A stretch of 64,000 nt of DNA, taken from NCBI GenBank assembly GCA_021825925.1, contig JAKAFP010000004.1:124001-188000 (forward strand), written 5' to 3'. Below the pieces are notes generated by a model that saw only the letters and a list, made by a program, of their open reading frames with translations, was not told where the DNA came from and did not search any database. Below, in pieces: positions 7,677 through 16,828 of this stretch (position 1 is its first letter; every line of letters begins with the position of its first letter). This stretch comes from Chloroflexota bacterium (lineage in GTDB: Bacteria; Chloroflexota; Anaerolineae; Anaerolineales; Anaerolineaceae). Made by a program: the position numbers and the translations under genes.

Positions 7677-9464
7677 CTATTGGTCGTTGGGGTTTGTCGT
7701 TTTGATTAAAATGGTTGTACCTTTACCAAGAATGGAATTGATTTCCAATTCAGCATCAATAAGTTCCGCTCGTTCGGATAAACCTAACAAGCCAAAATGA
7801 CCTTTTTCAGGAAATTCGACAGGGTTTCCAGAAACCACGAATCCCTTGCCATCATCTCGGATCATGACGATAAGTCGATTATCTGAGAAATCAAGCTCTA
7901 CCCAGGCATGAGCTGCGTTGGCATGATGGATTACATTATTTAGAGATTCTTGAACCATGCGATAAACAGACATTTCACTTTTAGCATCGAGCCTGTGTTC
8001 CTGCCCCTTTGAACTAAAAGCAATTGGAAGATTTGATGATTGCTCCATTTCATGGACCAACATTTCCAAAGAAGCGACTAATCCCAAGTCTTCGAGATAA
8101 ATAGGCCTCAATCCACGGATCATACGCCGCAGGTTGGTCATCGTTTGTTGAACAAGGGTTTGAAGCTCGCTCATTGGTTCGCTTTGTGGTTTTGGTGTGT
8201 TCAATAAGGCTAACTGGATCCTCTGATTAAGAGCTATCAAAGCTTGAATGGTATCATCATGCAATTCACGAGCCAGACTTTTTCGTTCACTTTCTACTCC
8301 AGCAGTAATGGCGCCAATATAATTGTGCAATGTTTGTTGGGCGGTCTTCAACTTCTCTGCCATTTGTATTAATTCTGCCTGCAGGTTGCGAATCTCTTCA
8401 ATTCCGCCAACAGGTTGGTTTATGGAATCAAAATCGCCAGCCGCCAGGTTAGAAGCTTGTTTTTCCAATTTCTGTAAAGGTGTAACGATACGGCGGGCGC
8501 CAAACCAGATTGCCAACAAAGCCAAAAGAAAAACGGGGACTAAAATTAACGGCGCAGCCTGAGTGTTAACTAAATTGGGATTAGCAATATCCTCCCATGC
8601 CTCCTCAATAATCAATCCCCATCCAGTAATTTGAATTGGGCTAAAAGCTACGACATGTTCACCTTCACTGCTTTGAAAATAATTTATCCCGCTTTCACCG
8701 TTTAGAACTTCTTCTATCCCAGGATGAGCAGGCAGGCTCTCGTCGATCTTTATTGGACCACCATGGTAAAGGACATCGAACTTTCCTTTAGCACTAGAAG
8801 AACTTATTACCATCACTGTGGTTTGACCTGAATTGGAAAGTGACCCAATAGATTCCTCTATCATCCGCCCTGGTGAAAAAGCCCCTACCAGGATTTCTTT
8901 CTGGGCGGTGATTATACTGACAAAAATATATGCATTTGAATCTACACCCGAGTTGATCAGAGTCGAGAATTTTGGAGCCTCTGCCTTTTCACCAGATTCG
9001 AATGAAGCTGGAATTTGTTTTGGAAGGCTAATCCACTCTACTTTTGAAGAGGAAGAACGGATCAAGCTTCCATCACTCGTAAACAGGGCCAAGCCTCCGT
9101 CAAAAGTGGTTGCGATTTCATCTGGTGTCAATATCAGGGAATTAAAATCCGTTTTGCCTTCAAGATTTCGTGACAAAATCAGAATCGTACTGCCAACATG
9201 AGAAATTTCACGTTCCAAAGTGCTTGCTGCGGCCTGTACAGTTTTTAGGTCTCGATCCCCGACCAGGCTACGCATAGCTTCGTGATGGAGAGATTGACTG
9301 CCAAATGCAACAACAAGAACCAAGACGGTTAAGGGAAGGACGATAAATAAGAATAATTGTAGCGTGAACCCTCTTAAACCGGAGGGCCGCGCTTTGAGAG
9401 TTTTTTTATTCAAAGAAGGTTGGGGAGTTTTATTCAAGACATCCCTTTTTCCATAAAGAACCAA
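7677..9464 (-). CDS. NarL-type sensor histidine kinase (HisKA_3)
   Basis: This 595-residue membrane kinase has a TM helix at about 35-55, an extracytoplasmic sensor region of about 240 residues, a second TM near 304-322, a HAMP linker (about 320-375), a HisKA_3 dimerisation domain with the phosphorylated His402 in SLARELHDDTIQALI, and a HATPase domain with QESLNNVIHHANA and DDGKGFVV. This is the NarX/DegS/LiaS class, which pairs with LuxR-type regulators. It follows the regulator at 9490-10164 by 25 bases. The ATG at 9464 has no strong ribosome site; a TTG nine codons later (9437) follows AAAAGGGATGTC and could be the true start. The sensed signal is unknown; no haem or Fe-S motif is visible. 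Confidence 0.93.
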   Translation of the reverse strand: MVLYGKRDVLNKTPQPSLNKKTLKARPSGLRGFTLQLFLFIVLPLTVLVLVVAFGSQSLHHEAMRSLVGDRDLKTVQAAASTLEREISHVGSTILILSRNLEGKTDFNSLILTPDEIATTFDGGLALFTSDGSLIRSSSSKVEWISLPKQIPASFESGEKAEAPKFSTLINSGVDSNAYIFVSIITAQKEILVGAFSPGRMIEESIGSLSNSGQTTVMVISSSSAKGKFDVLYHGGPIKIDESLPAHPGIEEVLNGESGINYFQSSEGEHVVAFSPIQITGWGLIIEEAWEDIANPNLVNTQAAPLILVPVFLLALLAIWFGARRIVTPLQKLEKQASNLAAGDFDSINQPVGGIEEIRNLQAELIQMAEKLKTAQQTLHNYIGAITAGVESERKSLARELHDDTIQALIALNQRIQLALLNTPKPQSEPMSELQTLVQQTMTNLRRMIRGLRPIYLEDLGLVASLEMLVHEMEQSSNLPIAFSSKGQEHRLDAKSEMSVYRMVQESLNNVIHHANAAHAWVELDFSDNRLIVMIRDDGKGFVVSGNPVEFPEKGHFGLLGLSERAELIDAELEINSILGKGTTILIKTTNPNDQ

Positions 9465-9489
9465 ATAGATCCATCATGGAAAACAAATA

Positions 9490-10164
9490 CTATGAATTTT
9501 CAGCGATGTTTGCCGAAATAAGTCCCAGCGAAACAGCTTTCATCACTGCTTCAGTGCGGCTTTCGGCATTCATTTTCTGAAAGACATTTGCCAGATGGTT
9601 TTGTACAGTGCGGTCACTGATCGATAATTGGACGCCGATAGCCTTATTTGTAAAGCCCTTTGCAGTTAGGGTCAATATCTGAAGCTCCCGTTCAGTTAGC
9701 GCTTCAACCATGTTCGTTTCTGCTTTGCCAGAAAGTTTGGCGATCAGTTTTTGAGCAAGGGCAGCATCAAGCACGGATTTGCCGTGGAACACATCTTTAA
9801 CCGCATCAACAATCTCTTGAGGTTCAGCGGTTTTTAATACATACCCATTTGCTCCTGCCTGAAGGACGGCTTGAACAAATGGTTCGTCATCATAGGCTGT
9901 TAATACCAATATACCGATAGAAAAACGATTTGAGCGTATCCAACGGGTTACTTCAATCCCACTCATAATCGGCATCTGAATATCCAGAACAGCGACATCG
10001 GGTTTATTTTTTTCAAGCAACTCACAGGCTTCCTGACCATTGGAAGCTTCAGCGATTACCTGAATATCCGGGCTTTGCTCAAGAAACTGACGAATGCCAG
10101 CCCTCACGACCACATGATCATCGGCCAATAAAACACGAATAGTAGATTGAGATAGATTTGTCAT
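9490..10164 (-). CDS. NarL/FixJ-family response regulator
   Basis: This 224-residue regulator has a receiver domain (about 8-125; Asp pair in LLADDHVVV, phospho-Asp in VAVLDIQMP, Lys in YVLKTAEP) and a C-terminal LuxR HTH (about 155-215; LTERELQILTLTAKGFTNKAIG then SDRTVQNHLANVFQKM). It is cognate to the kinase just downstream and a close paralogue of the truncated regulator at 1-451. Family members bind 7-2-7 inverted heptamers. The window contains eight promoters with such an arrangement, so this protein and/or its paralogue is the prime candidate to bind them; that link is an inference. Confidence 0.95.
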   Translation of the reverse strand: MTNLSQSTIRVLLADDHVVVRAGIRQFLEQSPDIQVIAEASNGQEACELLEKNKPDVAVLDIQMPIMSGIEVTRWIRSNRFSIGILVLTAYDDEPFVQAVLQAGANGYVLKTAEPQEIVDAVKDVFHGKSVLDAALAQKLIAKLSGKAETNMVEALTERELQILTLTAKGFTNKAIGVQLSISDRTVQNHLANVFQKMNAESRTEAVMKAVSLGLISANIAENS

Positions 10165-10260
10165 TATTTGATAATTATACTCACAGAATGGATATTCACT
10201 AGAACTGTTCTTTTTTTCCTAATTGCACTGAAAGAAAAAACTCCTTGAGCAATTGTTTAC

Positions 10261-10647
10261 CTAAGGCATAACTTCAATGATCCCGCGCATTCTGGTGTGA
10301 TTCGGGCTGCACCAGCGGTTGCAGAAAAAGGTGTATTCACCAGGTTTATCAAAGGTGAGCGTCGTTTCAACGAATTCACCTGGTGTCACCTCTAGTGGAA
10401 TCATCTCATAGCCCCCGATTGCGAAACCGTGAACGACATCTTCACTGGTCATACGGATACGAATCGGAACCCCAACCCTGGTTTGGAGGGTATCCATTGA
10501 CCAGCCGCCATTTTCGAAAGTACGCGCATGGAGATCAATTTTGGTTCCCTGTTTACGACTGATCAGCCACCGTCCCACAAAGGGGATGGAAATAGCAATT
10601 AATATGAAAAAAACCACCAGCGAACGAGCAAGTATCTCTTTTTTCAT
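10261..10647 (-). CDS. CuA-type cupredoxin, membrane anchored (cytochrome oxidase subunit II-like)
   Basis: This 128-residue protein has one N-terminal helix (about 9-27) and a cupredoxin domain with a complete CuA ligand set: His73 in DVVHGF, and Cys109, Cys113, His117, Met120 in CNRWCSPNHTRM. It therefore probably carries a binuclear copper electron-transfer centre on the outer face of the membrane. The usual CuA Glu between the cysteines is Trp here. It is the last gene of the PCYCGC/cupredoxin/polyferredoxin operon, six bases after the polyferredoxin stop. No oxidase subunit I is nearby, so its partner is either the polyferredoxin or a distant reductase. Confidence 0.88.
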   Translation of the reverse strand: MKKEILARSLVVFFILIAISIPFVGRWLISRKQGTKIDLHARTFENGGWSMDTLQTRVGVPIRIRMTSEDVVHGFAIGGYEMIPLEVTPGEFVETTLTFDKPGEYTFFCNRWCSPNHTRMRGIIEVMP

Positions 10648-10653
10648 GATTTG

Positions 10654-11979
10654 TTATCCGATCAATAACCAGAGCATGCCAAGTGAGGTCATGGCTGAAA
10701 AAACAATTATGGGCAGCCCCTGTTTCAATGAACCTGAAATTTTCATGGCAACCCGGCTGGACCAAAAAAGTCCGATCCCTAAAACAATCACTTGCAAGAA
10801 CATACTGAAGAGTGTGGATTGTCCGACCCAGGGTTTTGCAACAGAGCCAAGCAATTTCCAGCCCCACCCAAACGGGTCAGAAACCACCGGTAAAACGTAT
10901 GAGAACTTGGCCAACGCAAAAGAAATCGTGAATGCAATCCAGGCTGTTAACCCCAATGGAACCAATACCTGACTTTGATGGGCAAGTGCCTTTCGCAGGC
11001 TCATTTTCTGCTCACCAAGTTTATTAGCAATCCAAACAGCTAACGTATATATCCCTGGAACAAGCATCAAGGCAATAACGAGGAATAATCCGGCAAAAAA
11101 GAACCACGATCCGGTGCCTATCGCATATGCGGCCATTTTAAGCTGCCCCCACGGGCCAAGAAAAATTGCCGAGTCGATTAATGCACTGGAGACCATGACC
11201 AATCCAAGAAATGCTTCGTCAAGAGAGTGTTTTGTTTCTGGTCCAAGATCACTCCCCCATGGACGCAGGTTCACAGCTAGGTTATCAGATGGGCAGACAC
11301 GCAGACATTCCATGCACAAACCGCAATTGGCGCTGGACTTCAATGCCAAGGGGTACACACCCCATGGGCAAGCTTCATAACAACTTTTTTGAGCATGCGT
11401 TGAGCAAATTTCCGGGTTCTTGACTCTCACTTCCACAGGGGCGGCTTGTGCATATAATCCAGTAAAGCCTCCAATTGGACAGAGGTAATTGCAGAAAGAC
11501 CTGCGTTCAAAAACCAGGGCAAGCATAAATGCCAGTAAAAGGATGACTAATAATACAATTGAAGTCACACTTGGTGAGGTTAATGTGATTGCACCAAAAA
11601 GACCCACCAGCATAAACCCACCTGCCTGTAACCACCGTCCACGCAGGAATTTGGGCCAACGTTTTCCAAGACCAAAATTTTTACCTCTGGGTTGAAGGAT
11701 TCCTCCATTTTGAATCCACTCACCCGGCATCGGGATGGGGCAAATACTGCACCAGGAGCGGCCTCCTAAGGGGATGAAGAATAATTTTAGAGCAGTCCAC
11801 CAGGCAATCCACACAAAGATGATCGCGAAATTATGACTGCCAACGACGGAACCCAATAAGCCAGCCAGAATCGTAAAGATAAACCCTGCCAAAGTAATGG
11901 CGCGAATTAAGAATTGCGGCCACCGATTTCTTATAAGAAAATTTGTCCATCTTGTACGGGTAAGATCCAGCCGGTTCAT
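10654..11979 (-). CDS. NapH/NosR-like membrane polyferredoxin
   Basis: This 441-residue protein has about ten membrane helices and cysteine motifs for iron-sulfur clusters. A short SWCSICPIPMPG near residue 77 and FCNYLCPIGG near 162 resemble the CxxxCP motifs of NosR/NapH/CcoG. These are followed by two ferredoxin-type motifs: ICSTHAQKSCYEACP and CGLCMECLRVCP (about 190-230). Such proteins pass electrons between the quinone pool and periplasmic copper or nitrogen-oxide enzymes. It overlaps the upstream cupredoxin gene by ATGA and is directly followed by the CuA protein, so a membrane electron-transfer complex of the three is likely. The exact acceptor is not evident. Confidence 0.85.
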   Translation of the reverse strand: MNRLDLTRTRWTNFLIRNRWPQFLIRAITLAGFIFTILAGLLGSVVGSHNFAIIFVWIAWWTALKLFFIPLGGRSWCSICPIPMPGEWIQNGGILQPRGKNFGLGKRWPKFLRGRWLQAGGFMLVGLFGAITLTSPSVTSIVLLVILLLAFMLALVFERRSFCNYLCPIGGFTGLYAQAAPVEVRVKNPEICSTHAQKSCYEACPWGVYPLALKSSANCGLCMECLRVCPSDNLAVNLRPWGSDLGPETKHSLDEAFLGLVMVSSALIDSAIFLGPWGQLKMAAYAIGTGSWFFFAGLFLVIALMLVPGIYTLAVWIANKLGEQKMSLRKALAHQSQVLVPLGLTAWIAFTISFALAKFSYVLPVVSDPFGWGWKLLGSVAKPWVGQSTLFSMFLQVIVLGIGLFWSSRVAMKISGSLKQGLPIIVFSAMTSLGMLWLLIG

Positions 11980-12491
11980 GAGGTTTTTCCTGTTTTTGAT
12001 TCTTTAGATTTCTTTAAAGAAAAAATAGCTGCCACAACAGCCAATATTCCAAGCAGCACCCCGCGGATAAACAACATGTTGGATCCCACCCGGAGTTTTC
12101 CGATCATGAAGGGATGTAGGTTACCGCAGGGAACAGAACAGCGAAAGCGAAACATGCCAGGCCTGGAAGCCACAAAAGTCCCTGTTACGGGCTGACCAGG
12201 ATCCGATGTAAGTTGAAAATCATACCCATCGATGGAGATTCCATGAACCACATCCGTGGAGACGAATTCGATTGTTACTCGGTCGCCCTGGTTGACCTTT
12301 ATTTCTGCAGGTGTGAACTGAAAACTGGTGGCGTCAATATGGATCACTCGATCTGTTGGCTTGGGAGTCGCCAATGGTATTGGTACAAAAAGGATCAATA
12401 AAGCACAAAGACTGATAAATACCATCAACCGCCATTTTGATTGTAGAGGTTGATGGTTTAGGTTTTCTTGAGTGGACAAGAGTTCCTCCAT
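11976..12491 (-). CDS. Membrane-anchored cupredoxin with CuA-like site
   Basis: This 171-residue protein has an N-terminal TM (about 22-40), a cupredoxin domain, and a second TM near 135-158 with a Lys/Ser-rich tail, which is unusual for a subunit II-like protein. Ligands are His83 in DVVHGISI, and Cys118, Cys122, His126 and Met129 in CSVPCGNLHPFM. It is a second, distinct copy of the CuA-type fold found in 10261-10647. It starts on the last base of the PCYCGC gene stop (TAATG) and overlaps the polyferredoxin start. A role as electron-carrying partner of the polyferredoxin is inferred. Confidence 0.87.
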   Translation of the reverse strand: MEELLSTQENLNHQPLQSKWRLMVFISLCALLILFVPIPLATPKPTDRVIHIDATSFQFTPAEIKVNQGDRVTIEFVSTDVVHGISIDGYDFQLTSDPGQPVTGTFVASRPGMFRFRCSVPCGNLHPFMIGKLRVGSNMLFIRGVLLGILAVVAAIFSLKKSKESKTGKTS

Positions 12492-12970
12492 TATTTTACC
12501 GGCGGCATATTGGATTTTCCGTATTGTGAATAAGTTGCATCTATCGTTGCACGAATTTCTGCGGGTGTTTTTCCTTCTTTGGTCATCTTTTGGGTATCTT
12601 CATTTATCTGAACGCACAAGTAGCAATAAAGGGCGTGAGGATCATTGACCACTTCACCTGAAGATTTGACTTCTTTTACGTAGCACGAGTAATTGGATGT
12701 GTGACCCACTGCACCGCATCCACAATAGCAGGGCACATTTTTCAAGGCATCCGGGTTTGTGATGGCAAATTGATATGCCGCCTGGACGTTCGCCGGGGCC
12801 TTGAGAATCTCTGCTTGAACATCAATAGGCGGCAGTGCTTTAGTGGGTTCCTTGATGGACGCTGCCGGCGTACTGCTGCAAGCTGCCAAAAAAACAGCCA
12901 GCGGAATGATTACTGAAATTAAGAATATCCATCGTTTTCGAGATTTATTCCCGACTGAAATTTTTTCCAT
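12491..12970 (-). CDS. PCYCGC-motif lipoprotein
   Basis: This 159-residue lipoprotein has a signal peptide ending FLAAC (Cys31) and the family-defining PCYCGCG motif near residue 80, followed by SNYSCYV and LYCYLCV, giving a Cys-rich domain. The family (PF13798) has no established function; the Cys pattern suggests metal or Fe-S binding. It is the first gene of an operon with two CuA-like cupredoxins and a polyferredoxin, so a role in copper delivery or redox maturation is plausible but unproven. Transcription starts from the best-matching copy of the shared operator, at 13065-13080. Confidence 0.88.
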   Translation of the reverse strand: MEKISVGNKSRKRWIFLISVIIPLAVFLAACSSTPAASIKEPTKALPPIDVQAEILKAPANVQAAYQFAITNPDALKNVPCYCGCGAVGHTSNYSCYVKEVKSSGEVVNDPHALYCYLCVQINEDTQKMTKEGKTPAEIRATIDATYSQYGKSNMPPVK

Positions 12971-13012
12971 AGATCGCTCCTTGTTACAGGTAAAAGATAA
13001 TCATCTTCTCTT

Positions 13013-13080
13013 AGTATATGAAGATAGCTTGCATCCCTTCAGGGCGAAACAGCGTGCTTGAAGATAGGCCGTTTTGCCTA
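13013..13080 (-). promoter_or_regulatory. 7-2-7 operator and -10 box, PCYCGC/cupredoxin operon
   Basis: TAGGCCGTTTTGCCTA at 13065-13080 has perfectly inverted arms (TAGGC/GCCTA). The -10 box TATACT on the minus strand is at 13013-13018, 46 nt away. This is the strongest copy and defines the consensus. Confidence 0.78.
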
Positions 13081-13104
13081 CGAATCATGGTTAAGGAATA
13101 ACAA

Positions 13105-13137
13105 AACAAAGGCAGTGATTATCCCACTGCCTTTGTT
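13105..13137 (-). terminator. Intrinsic terminator after the DUF1573-like gene
   Basis: AACAAAGGCAGT pairs with ACTGCCTTTGTT (12 bp, 9-base loop) with a T-rich run on the minus strand, downstream of the gene that ends at 13174. Confidence 0.85.
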
Positions 13138-13173
13138 TATTCTTGTTTGAATTAATAATTTGACTTTTGTGAA

Positions 13174-13668
13174 TTACGGAACCCAATTTGAGAGTACTTC
13201 AAGGGTTTGGTCTTTTTTCGCAGCGTCATTGTTCGGAATGTGCACCTTGAAATCATGGAATCCATCCATCCCTTCATGCATCATCAGCTTAAAAGACAGA
13301 GTTGTCTTTTGACCAGGTTGTAACGTCATTGTTCCAATTTCGGGGGTAGGTGGACAACATCCTTTTACTACTTCAATGTATGGAGCCTCTGTAAAAATAA
13401 GAGATTGATCGCCAACATTTGATAACTCAAATGATACCAATACCGGAACCAAATTCTTTTGATTTCCCAAGTCAAGTGATTCTTTGTTCACTTTTAAACT
13501 TGGCCCTCCCGTAAATTCAGGGGTATAAGGTTGAGCTTTTTTTTGCAATACGACAGTCAGCGTTGTTGTTACAACCAATAAAACAGCGATAACATACACC
13601 CAGGAATTTTTTCGACTTCTTTTTTGGGGTTGTTGGCGTTTTGTTGAATAAGGTTTCTTATTTGCCAT
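13174..13668 (-). CDS. DUF1573-like membrane-anchored protein with CCPP motif
   Basis: This 164-residue protein has a basic N-terminal tail, one TM (about 23-43) and an extracytoplasmic immunoglobulin-like beta domain. The pattern LGNQKNLVPVLVSFELSNVGDQSL, then VVKGCCPPTP and LQPGQKTTLSFKL follows the DUF1573 layout, in which a Cys-containing loop lies between two beta strands. A DUF1573 protein with the classical TTCGCTT loop is at 25019-25624. The function is unknown. The -10 box TATAAA is so close that the transcript would begin just before the AGGAGG ribosome site. It is probably an envelope protein of the shared regulon. Confidence 0.72.
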   Translation of the reverse strand: MANKKPYSTKRQQPQKRSRKNSWVYVIAVLLVVTTTLTVVLQKKAQPYTPEFTGGPSLKVNKESLDLGNQKNLVPVLVSFELSNVGDQSLIFTEAPYIEVVKGCCPPTPEIGTMTLQPGQKTTLSFKLMMHEGMDGFHDFKVHIPNNDAAKKDQTLEVLSNWVP

Positions 13669-13682
13669 TCGTACCCCTCCTT

Positions 13683-13760
13683 TTTATATTTTCTGATTTT
13701 GAAAAATTGTATGAGACAAACCTATCCACCACAATAGGCCATTATGCTGAGTTATGCCTA
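13683..13760 (-). promoter_or_regulatory. 7-2-7 operator with extra half-site, DUF1573-like gene
   Basis: TAGGCCATTATGCTGA at 13735-13750 lies 46 nt from the -10 box TATAAA (13683-13688) on the minus strand. A further GCCTA half-site ends at 13760, overlapping the first, so two protomers could bind side by side. The site faces the plus-strand gene at 13867 as well, but no -10 box is found at the matching distance. Confidence 0.65.
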
Positions 13761-13866
13761 GGTAAAAGTGCGTGCCAATCGTTACGCAAGATTGCTTTTG
13801 GGGTTTGGCGCAATTTTGCTATCATAATCAGGGTGGCATCATATAATCACTGGAGAAAATAATCAC

Positions 13867-16800
13867 GTGGATAATTCAGACGATCAAGAATATTTCGAGA
13901 ACAATCAACCTTCCTCAGTAAACCTGTTTAATAAATTGCATAATAAATTCGAACAACCCTTTTTATTAACTTGGGAAGGGATTGTATATGCCTTCATCTA
14001 TTTAGCCGCAATTCTTACGCGACTAGTGGGGTTGGGGTCGCGTGTCATGAGCCACGATGAAAGTCTGCATGTTTTTTACTCATGGTTGATCACAACCGGT
14101 GGCGGATACATCCACTCACCAATGATGCACGGACCATTTTTGTTTGAATCCACTGCTTTGATAAATCTACTTTTTGGCGCCAATGACTTTGCCTCGCGGT
14201 TGGTACCTGCGATCATAGGCATCTTGATTGTCATCGTCGTCCCTCAACTCTTAAAACCCTGGATCGGCAGAGTCGGCGCAATGATAGGCTCTTTATTGTT
14301 TTTAATATCTCCATACCTGTTGTATTACTCTCGATATATTCGTCACGATATCATGGTGATTGCATGGATGCTTTTAATGGTTTTTGCAATTCTAGCTTAC
14401 CTGCATGATCGCAAAGAAAAGTATCTGGTTCTCTTCGTGACCGCGTTGGCTCTTATGTTTTCCACCATGGAAATCACATTTATCTATCTGGCTATATTTG
14501 CATGCTTTCTTTTAGTGCGGATGTTTACTATCCATGGCTGGCATTGGAAAGCGATCAAAACGTCAGCCGAGTTTGATCTGCTTATCTTAATGATCACGCT
14601 GGGAGCCTTTTTCTCATCTCCAATTCTTTTACCGCTGCTTAATCCCATTTTTGTTAAGGCAACTGGAATTCCTTTTGTAGATATTGCAGTTTTAGGAAGT
14701 CAAGGCACCGAATGGATAAAAGGAGTAAACGGTATCCGTATATTTGGGCTCTTGGGTGGTTTTACTATTCTTAGTGGAGTGATTGGTTTCGCCTGGGGAA
14801 AGTTACGTTGGTTGAAACTTGCGGGATTGTTCCTTGCAATTAGTATCCCATTATTCAGCTCATTTTTTACCAATCCGGCGGGTTTGGCCAGCGGCTTTAT
14901 CGGTTCACTTGGTTACTGGCTTTCACAACAAGCAGTTGCCCGGGGTGGTCAACCCTGGTATTACTTCCTGATTGTTGTGCCGATCTACGAGTACCTCCCT
15001 CTTATTGGAGGGCTGGGTGCAGCCATCTATTACTTTACAAAACGCAAATATCTCTCCGAGTTAGCCAATGTCATGATCCCTTTTACACTTTGGTGGGCAA
15101 TCGGAATATTTGTCGCGCTAACTCTTTCAGGCGAAAAAATGCCCTGGCATTCAACTCATATCATCGTTCCATTTATCCTTTTAACCGCCTGGTGGATCGG
15201 GCAACTTCTTGAAGGAAATTGGAGAGAATATCAAAACTATAAAAAACGCCATGAATGGTTCATCAGGGTTGGATTAATAGGTATTGGAATCTTGTTTTTA
15301 CTCACGCTGCGTACTTCATTCATGGTTAACTATGTGAATTACGACTACTCCACTGAGTTCATTGATTACGCTCACGGCGCGCCAGGGGTTAAATGGGTAT
15401 TGAATGACATTGAAGCCATCGCAAACCACACGGGAGAGGGTAAAAACCTAAAAATCGCCTTTGATGATGAGGTTTCCTGGCCAATGAGCTGGTATTTAAG
15501 GGATTATCCAAACAGAGCTTTTTTTGGTGCTCAACCCAACAGGGATGCCCTTAATGCTCCAGTTGTTCTTGCCGGGCCTAAGAACTGGAAAAAAGTCGAG
15601 TTACTTTTGGGTTCCAATTATCATCGTTTCGAAGTAATCCGGCTGTGGTGGCCACTTGAAGATTACAGGAATTTGACCTGGGATCGCATTTGGAAGGCGC
15701 TTAAAGATAAAGAGATGAGAAATGCGATCCTGGATATTCTCTGGCAGCGAGATTACACCCAATACGCCAAACTGACTGGAGCAGACTTGGTGCCTCCCAC
15801 ACAATGGCCTTTGGCTGAAAAGATGCGCGTTTATGTGCGAAAAGATATTGCTTTACAAATGCTCAGTTTTAGTTTGGGTTCCACTATACTGCCAGAGTCC
15901 GCTCCTTCGGTGGATGTGTATGCAAATCTTCAACGAGACCTGACACCGGATAAGATCATAAGTATTGGAGGTTTAAACTCCCCACGTAATATGGTCGTTG
16001 GCGTAGACGGCATTATTTATGTTGTAGATAGTGGAAATGCACGCGTGGTGAAATATAACGCTCAAGGTGAATTACTAACCACATGGGGAACTCTGACCCC
16101 AAATGGACAAACACCAGCTAATTCTGGAACCTTTAATGAACCCTGGGGTATTGCCATTGATCAAAATGGGAATGTACTGGTGGCGGATACATGGAATCAC
16201 CGTATTCAAAAATTTGATCAAAACGGCAAGTTCCTTAACCAATGGGGAATTGCTGGAACGGCAGAAGATGGTTTGGATCGCCTTTGGGGTCCACGGGGTT
16301 TGGCTGTTTCGAAAGATGGAAAAATCTATGTGACTGATACTGGCAATAAACGCGTTATGGTTTTTACTTCAGATGGAAAACCTTTATTTGAGTTCGATAA
16401 AACGGGTGATGCAAGTCTTGATGAACCCGTTGGCATCGCAATTGGACCCGACGGAAATGTCTACGTAGCTGACACATGGAATATGCGAGTTGCCATCTAC
16501 TCGCCGGAAGGGCATTTTATATCAAGTTTTGAAGTTAAAGGTTGGAACAGCGATTCAATGGATAACAAACCCTATATCGCGGTTGATCAAGAAGGCAGGG
16601 TCATCGTCACCGATCCTGAAGGTTATCGAGTGCTTGTCTTCTCCTCAGAAGGAAACCCGCAGTTCGTTCTTGGCAAATACGGGCCGGAAGAAAACGCTTT
16701 CGGCCTGCCCAATGGCGTTGCCCTGGATTCTTCAGGGTATCTTTGGATTGCTGATGCCGGTAACAACAGGCTCGTACGTTTCTCAATTAATCAACCATGA
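13867..16800 (+). CDS. TIGR03663-family GT39-like membrane protein with C-terminal NHL repeats
   Basis: This is a 977-residue protein. The first 490 residues form about 11-12 TM helices and carry the mannosyltransferase-type SHDESLHVFYSW near residue 60, an acidic loop motif found in GT39/TIGR03663 proteins. After an extracytoplasmic alpha/beta region (about 500-690) the last 270 residues form NHL beta-propeller repeats with recurring IYVVDSGNARVVKYN, VLVADTWNHRIQKF, IYVTDTGNKRVMVF and VYVADTWNMRVAIY blades. The start is GTG with GGAG upstream. Reaction and substrate are unknown; a lipid-linked sugar transferase that recognises envelope glycan is the usual guess. It is followed 28 bases on by a sortase. 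Confidence 0.85.
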   Translation: MDNSDDQEYFENNQPSSVNLFNKLHNKFEQPFLLTWEGIVYAFIYLAAILTRLVGLGSRVMSHDESLHVFYSWLITTGGGYIHSPMMHGPFLFESTALINLLFGANDFASRLVPAIIGILIVIVVPQLLKPWIGRVGAMIGSLLFLISPYLLYYSRYIRHDIMVIAWMLLMVFAILAYLHDRKEKYLVLFVTALALMFSTMEITFIYLAIFACFLLVRMFTIHGWHWKAIKTSAEFDLLILMITLGAFFSSPILLPLLNPIFVKATGIPFVDIAVLGSQGTEWIKGVNGIRIFGLLGGFTILSGVIGFAWGKLRWLKLAGLFLAISIPLFSSFFTNPAGLASGFIGSLGYWLSQQAVARGGQPWYYFLIVVPIYEYLPLIGGLGAAIYYFTKRKYLSELANVMIPFTLWWAIGIFVALTLSGEKMPWHSTHIIVPFILLTAWWIGQLLEGNWREYQNYKKRHEWFIRVGLIGIGILFLLTLRTSFMVNYVNYDYSTEFIDYAHGAPGVKWVLNDIEAIANHTGEGKNLKIAFDDEVSWPMSWYLRDYPNRAFFGAQPNRDALNAPVVLAGPKNWKKVELLLGSNYHRFEVIRLWWPLEDYRNLTWDRIWKALKDKEMRNAILDILWQRDYTQYAKLTGADLVPPTQWPLAEKMRVYVRKDIALQMLSFSLGSTILPESAPSVDVYANLQRDLTPDKIISIGGLNSPRNMVVGVDGIIYVVDSGNARVVKYNAQGELLTTWGTLTPNGQTPANSGTFNEPWGIAIDQNGNVLVADTWNHRIQKFDQNGKFLNQWGIAGTAEDGLDRLWGPRGLAVSKDGKIYVTDTGNKRVMVFTSDGKPLFEFDKTGDASLDEPVGIAIGPDGNVYVADTWNMRVAIYSPEGHFISSFEVKGWNSDSMDNKPYIAVDQEGRVIVTDPEGYRVLVFSSEGNPQFVLGKYGPEENAFGLPNGVALDSSGYLWIADAGNNRLVRFSINQP

Positions 16801-16828
16801 GGAAACTGGTTTTTATGAGAGGAAATAA

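Noticed and set aside
7677-7679. A GCCTA at 7675-7679 as another operator
   Set aside because: The left half (CTTTTTG) does not fit and no -10 box lies at the required distance.
10165-10260. A further 7-2-7 operator upstream of the NarL-type regulator
   Set aside because: AGCAATTGTTTACCTA near 10247 is off consensus and the spacing to the nearest -10-like box is wrong.
10553-10867. A 104-codon minus-strand frame inside the polyferredoxin and CuA genes
   Set aside because: It is an alternative frame of two genes with well-supported motifs.
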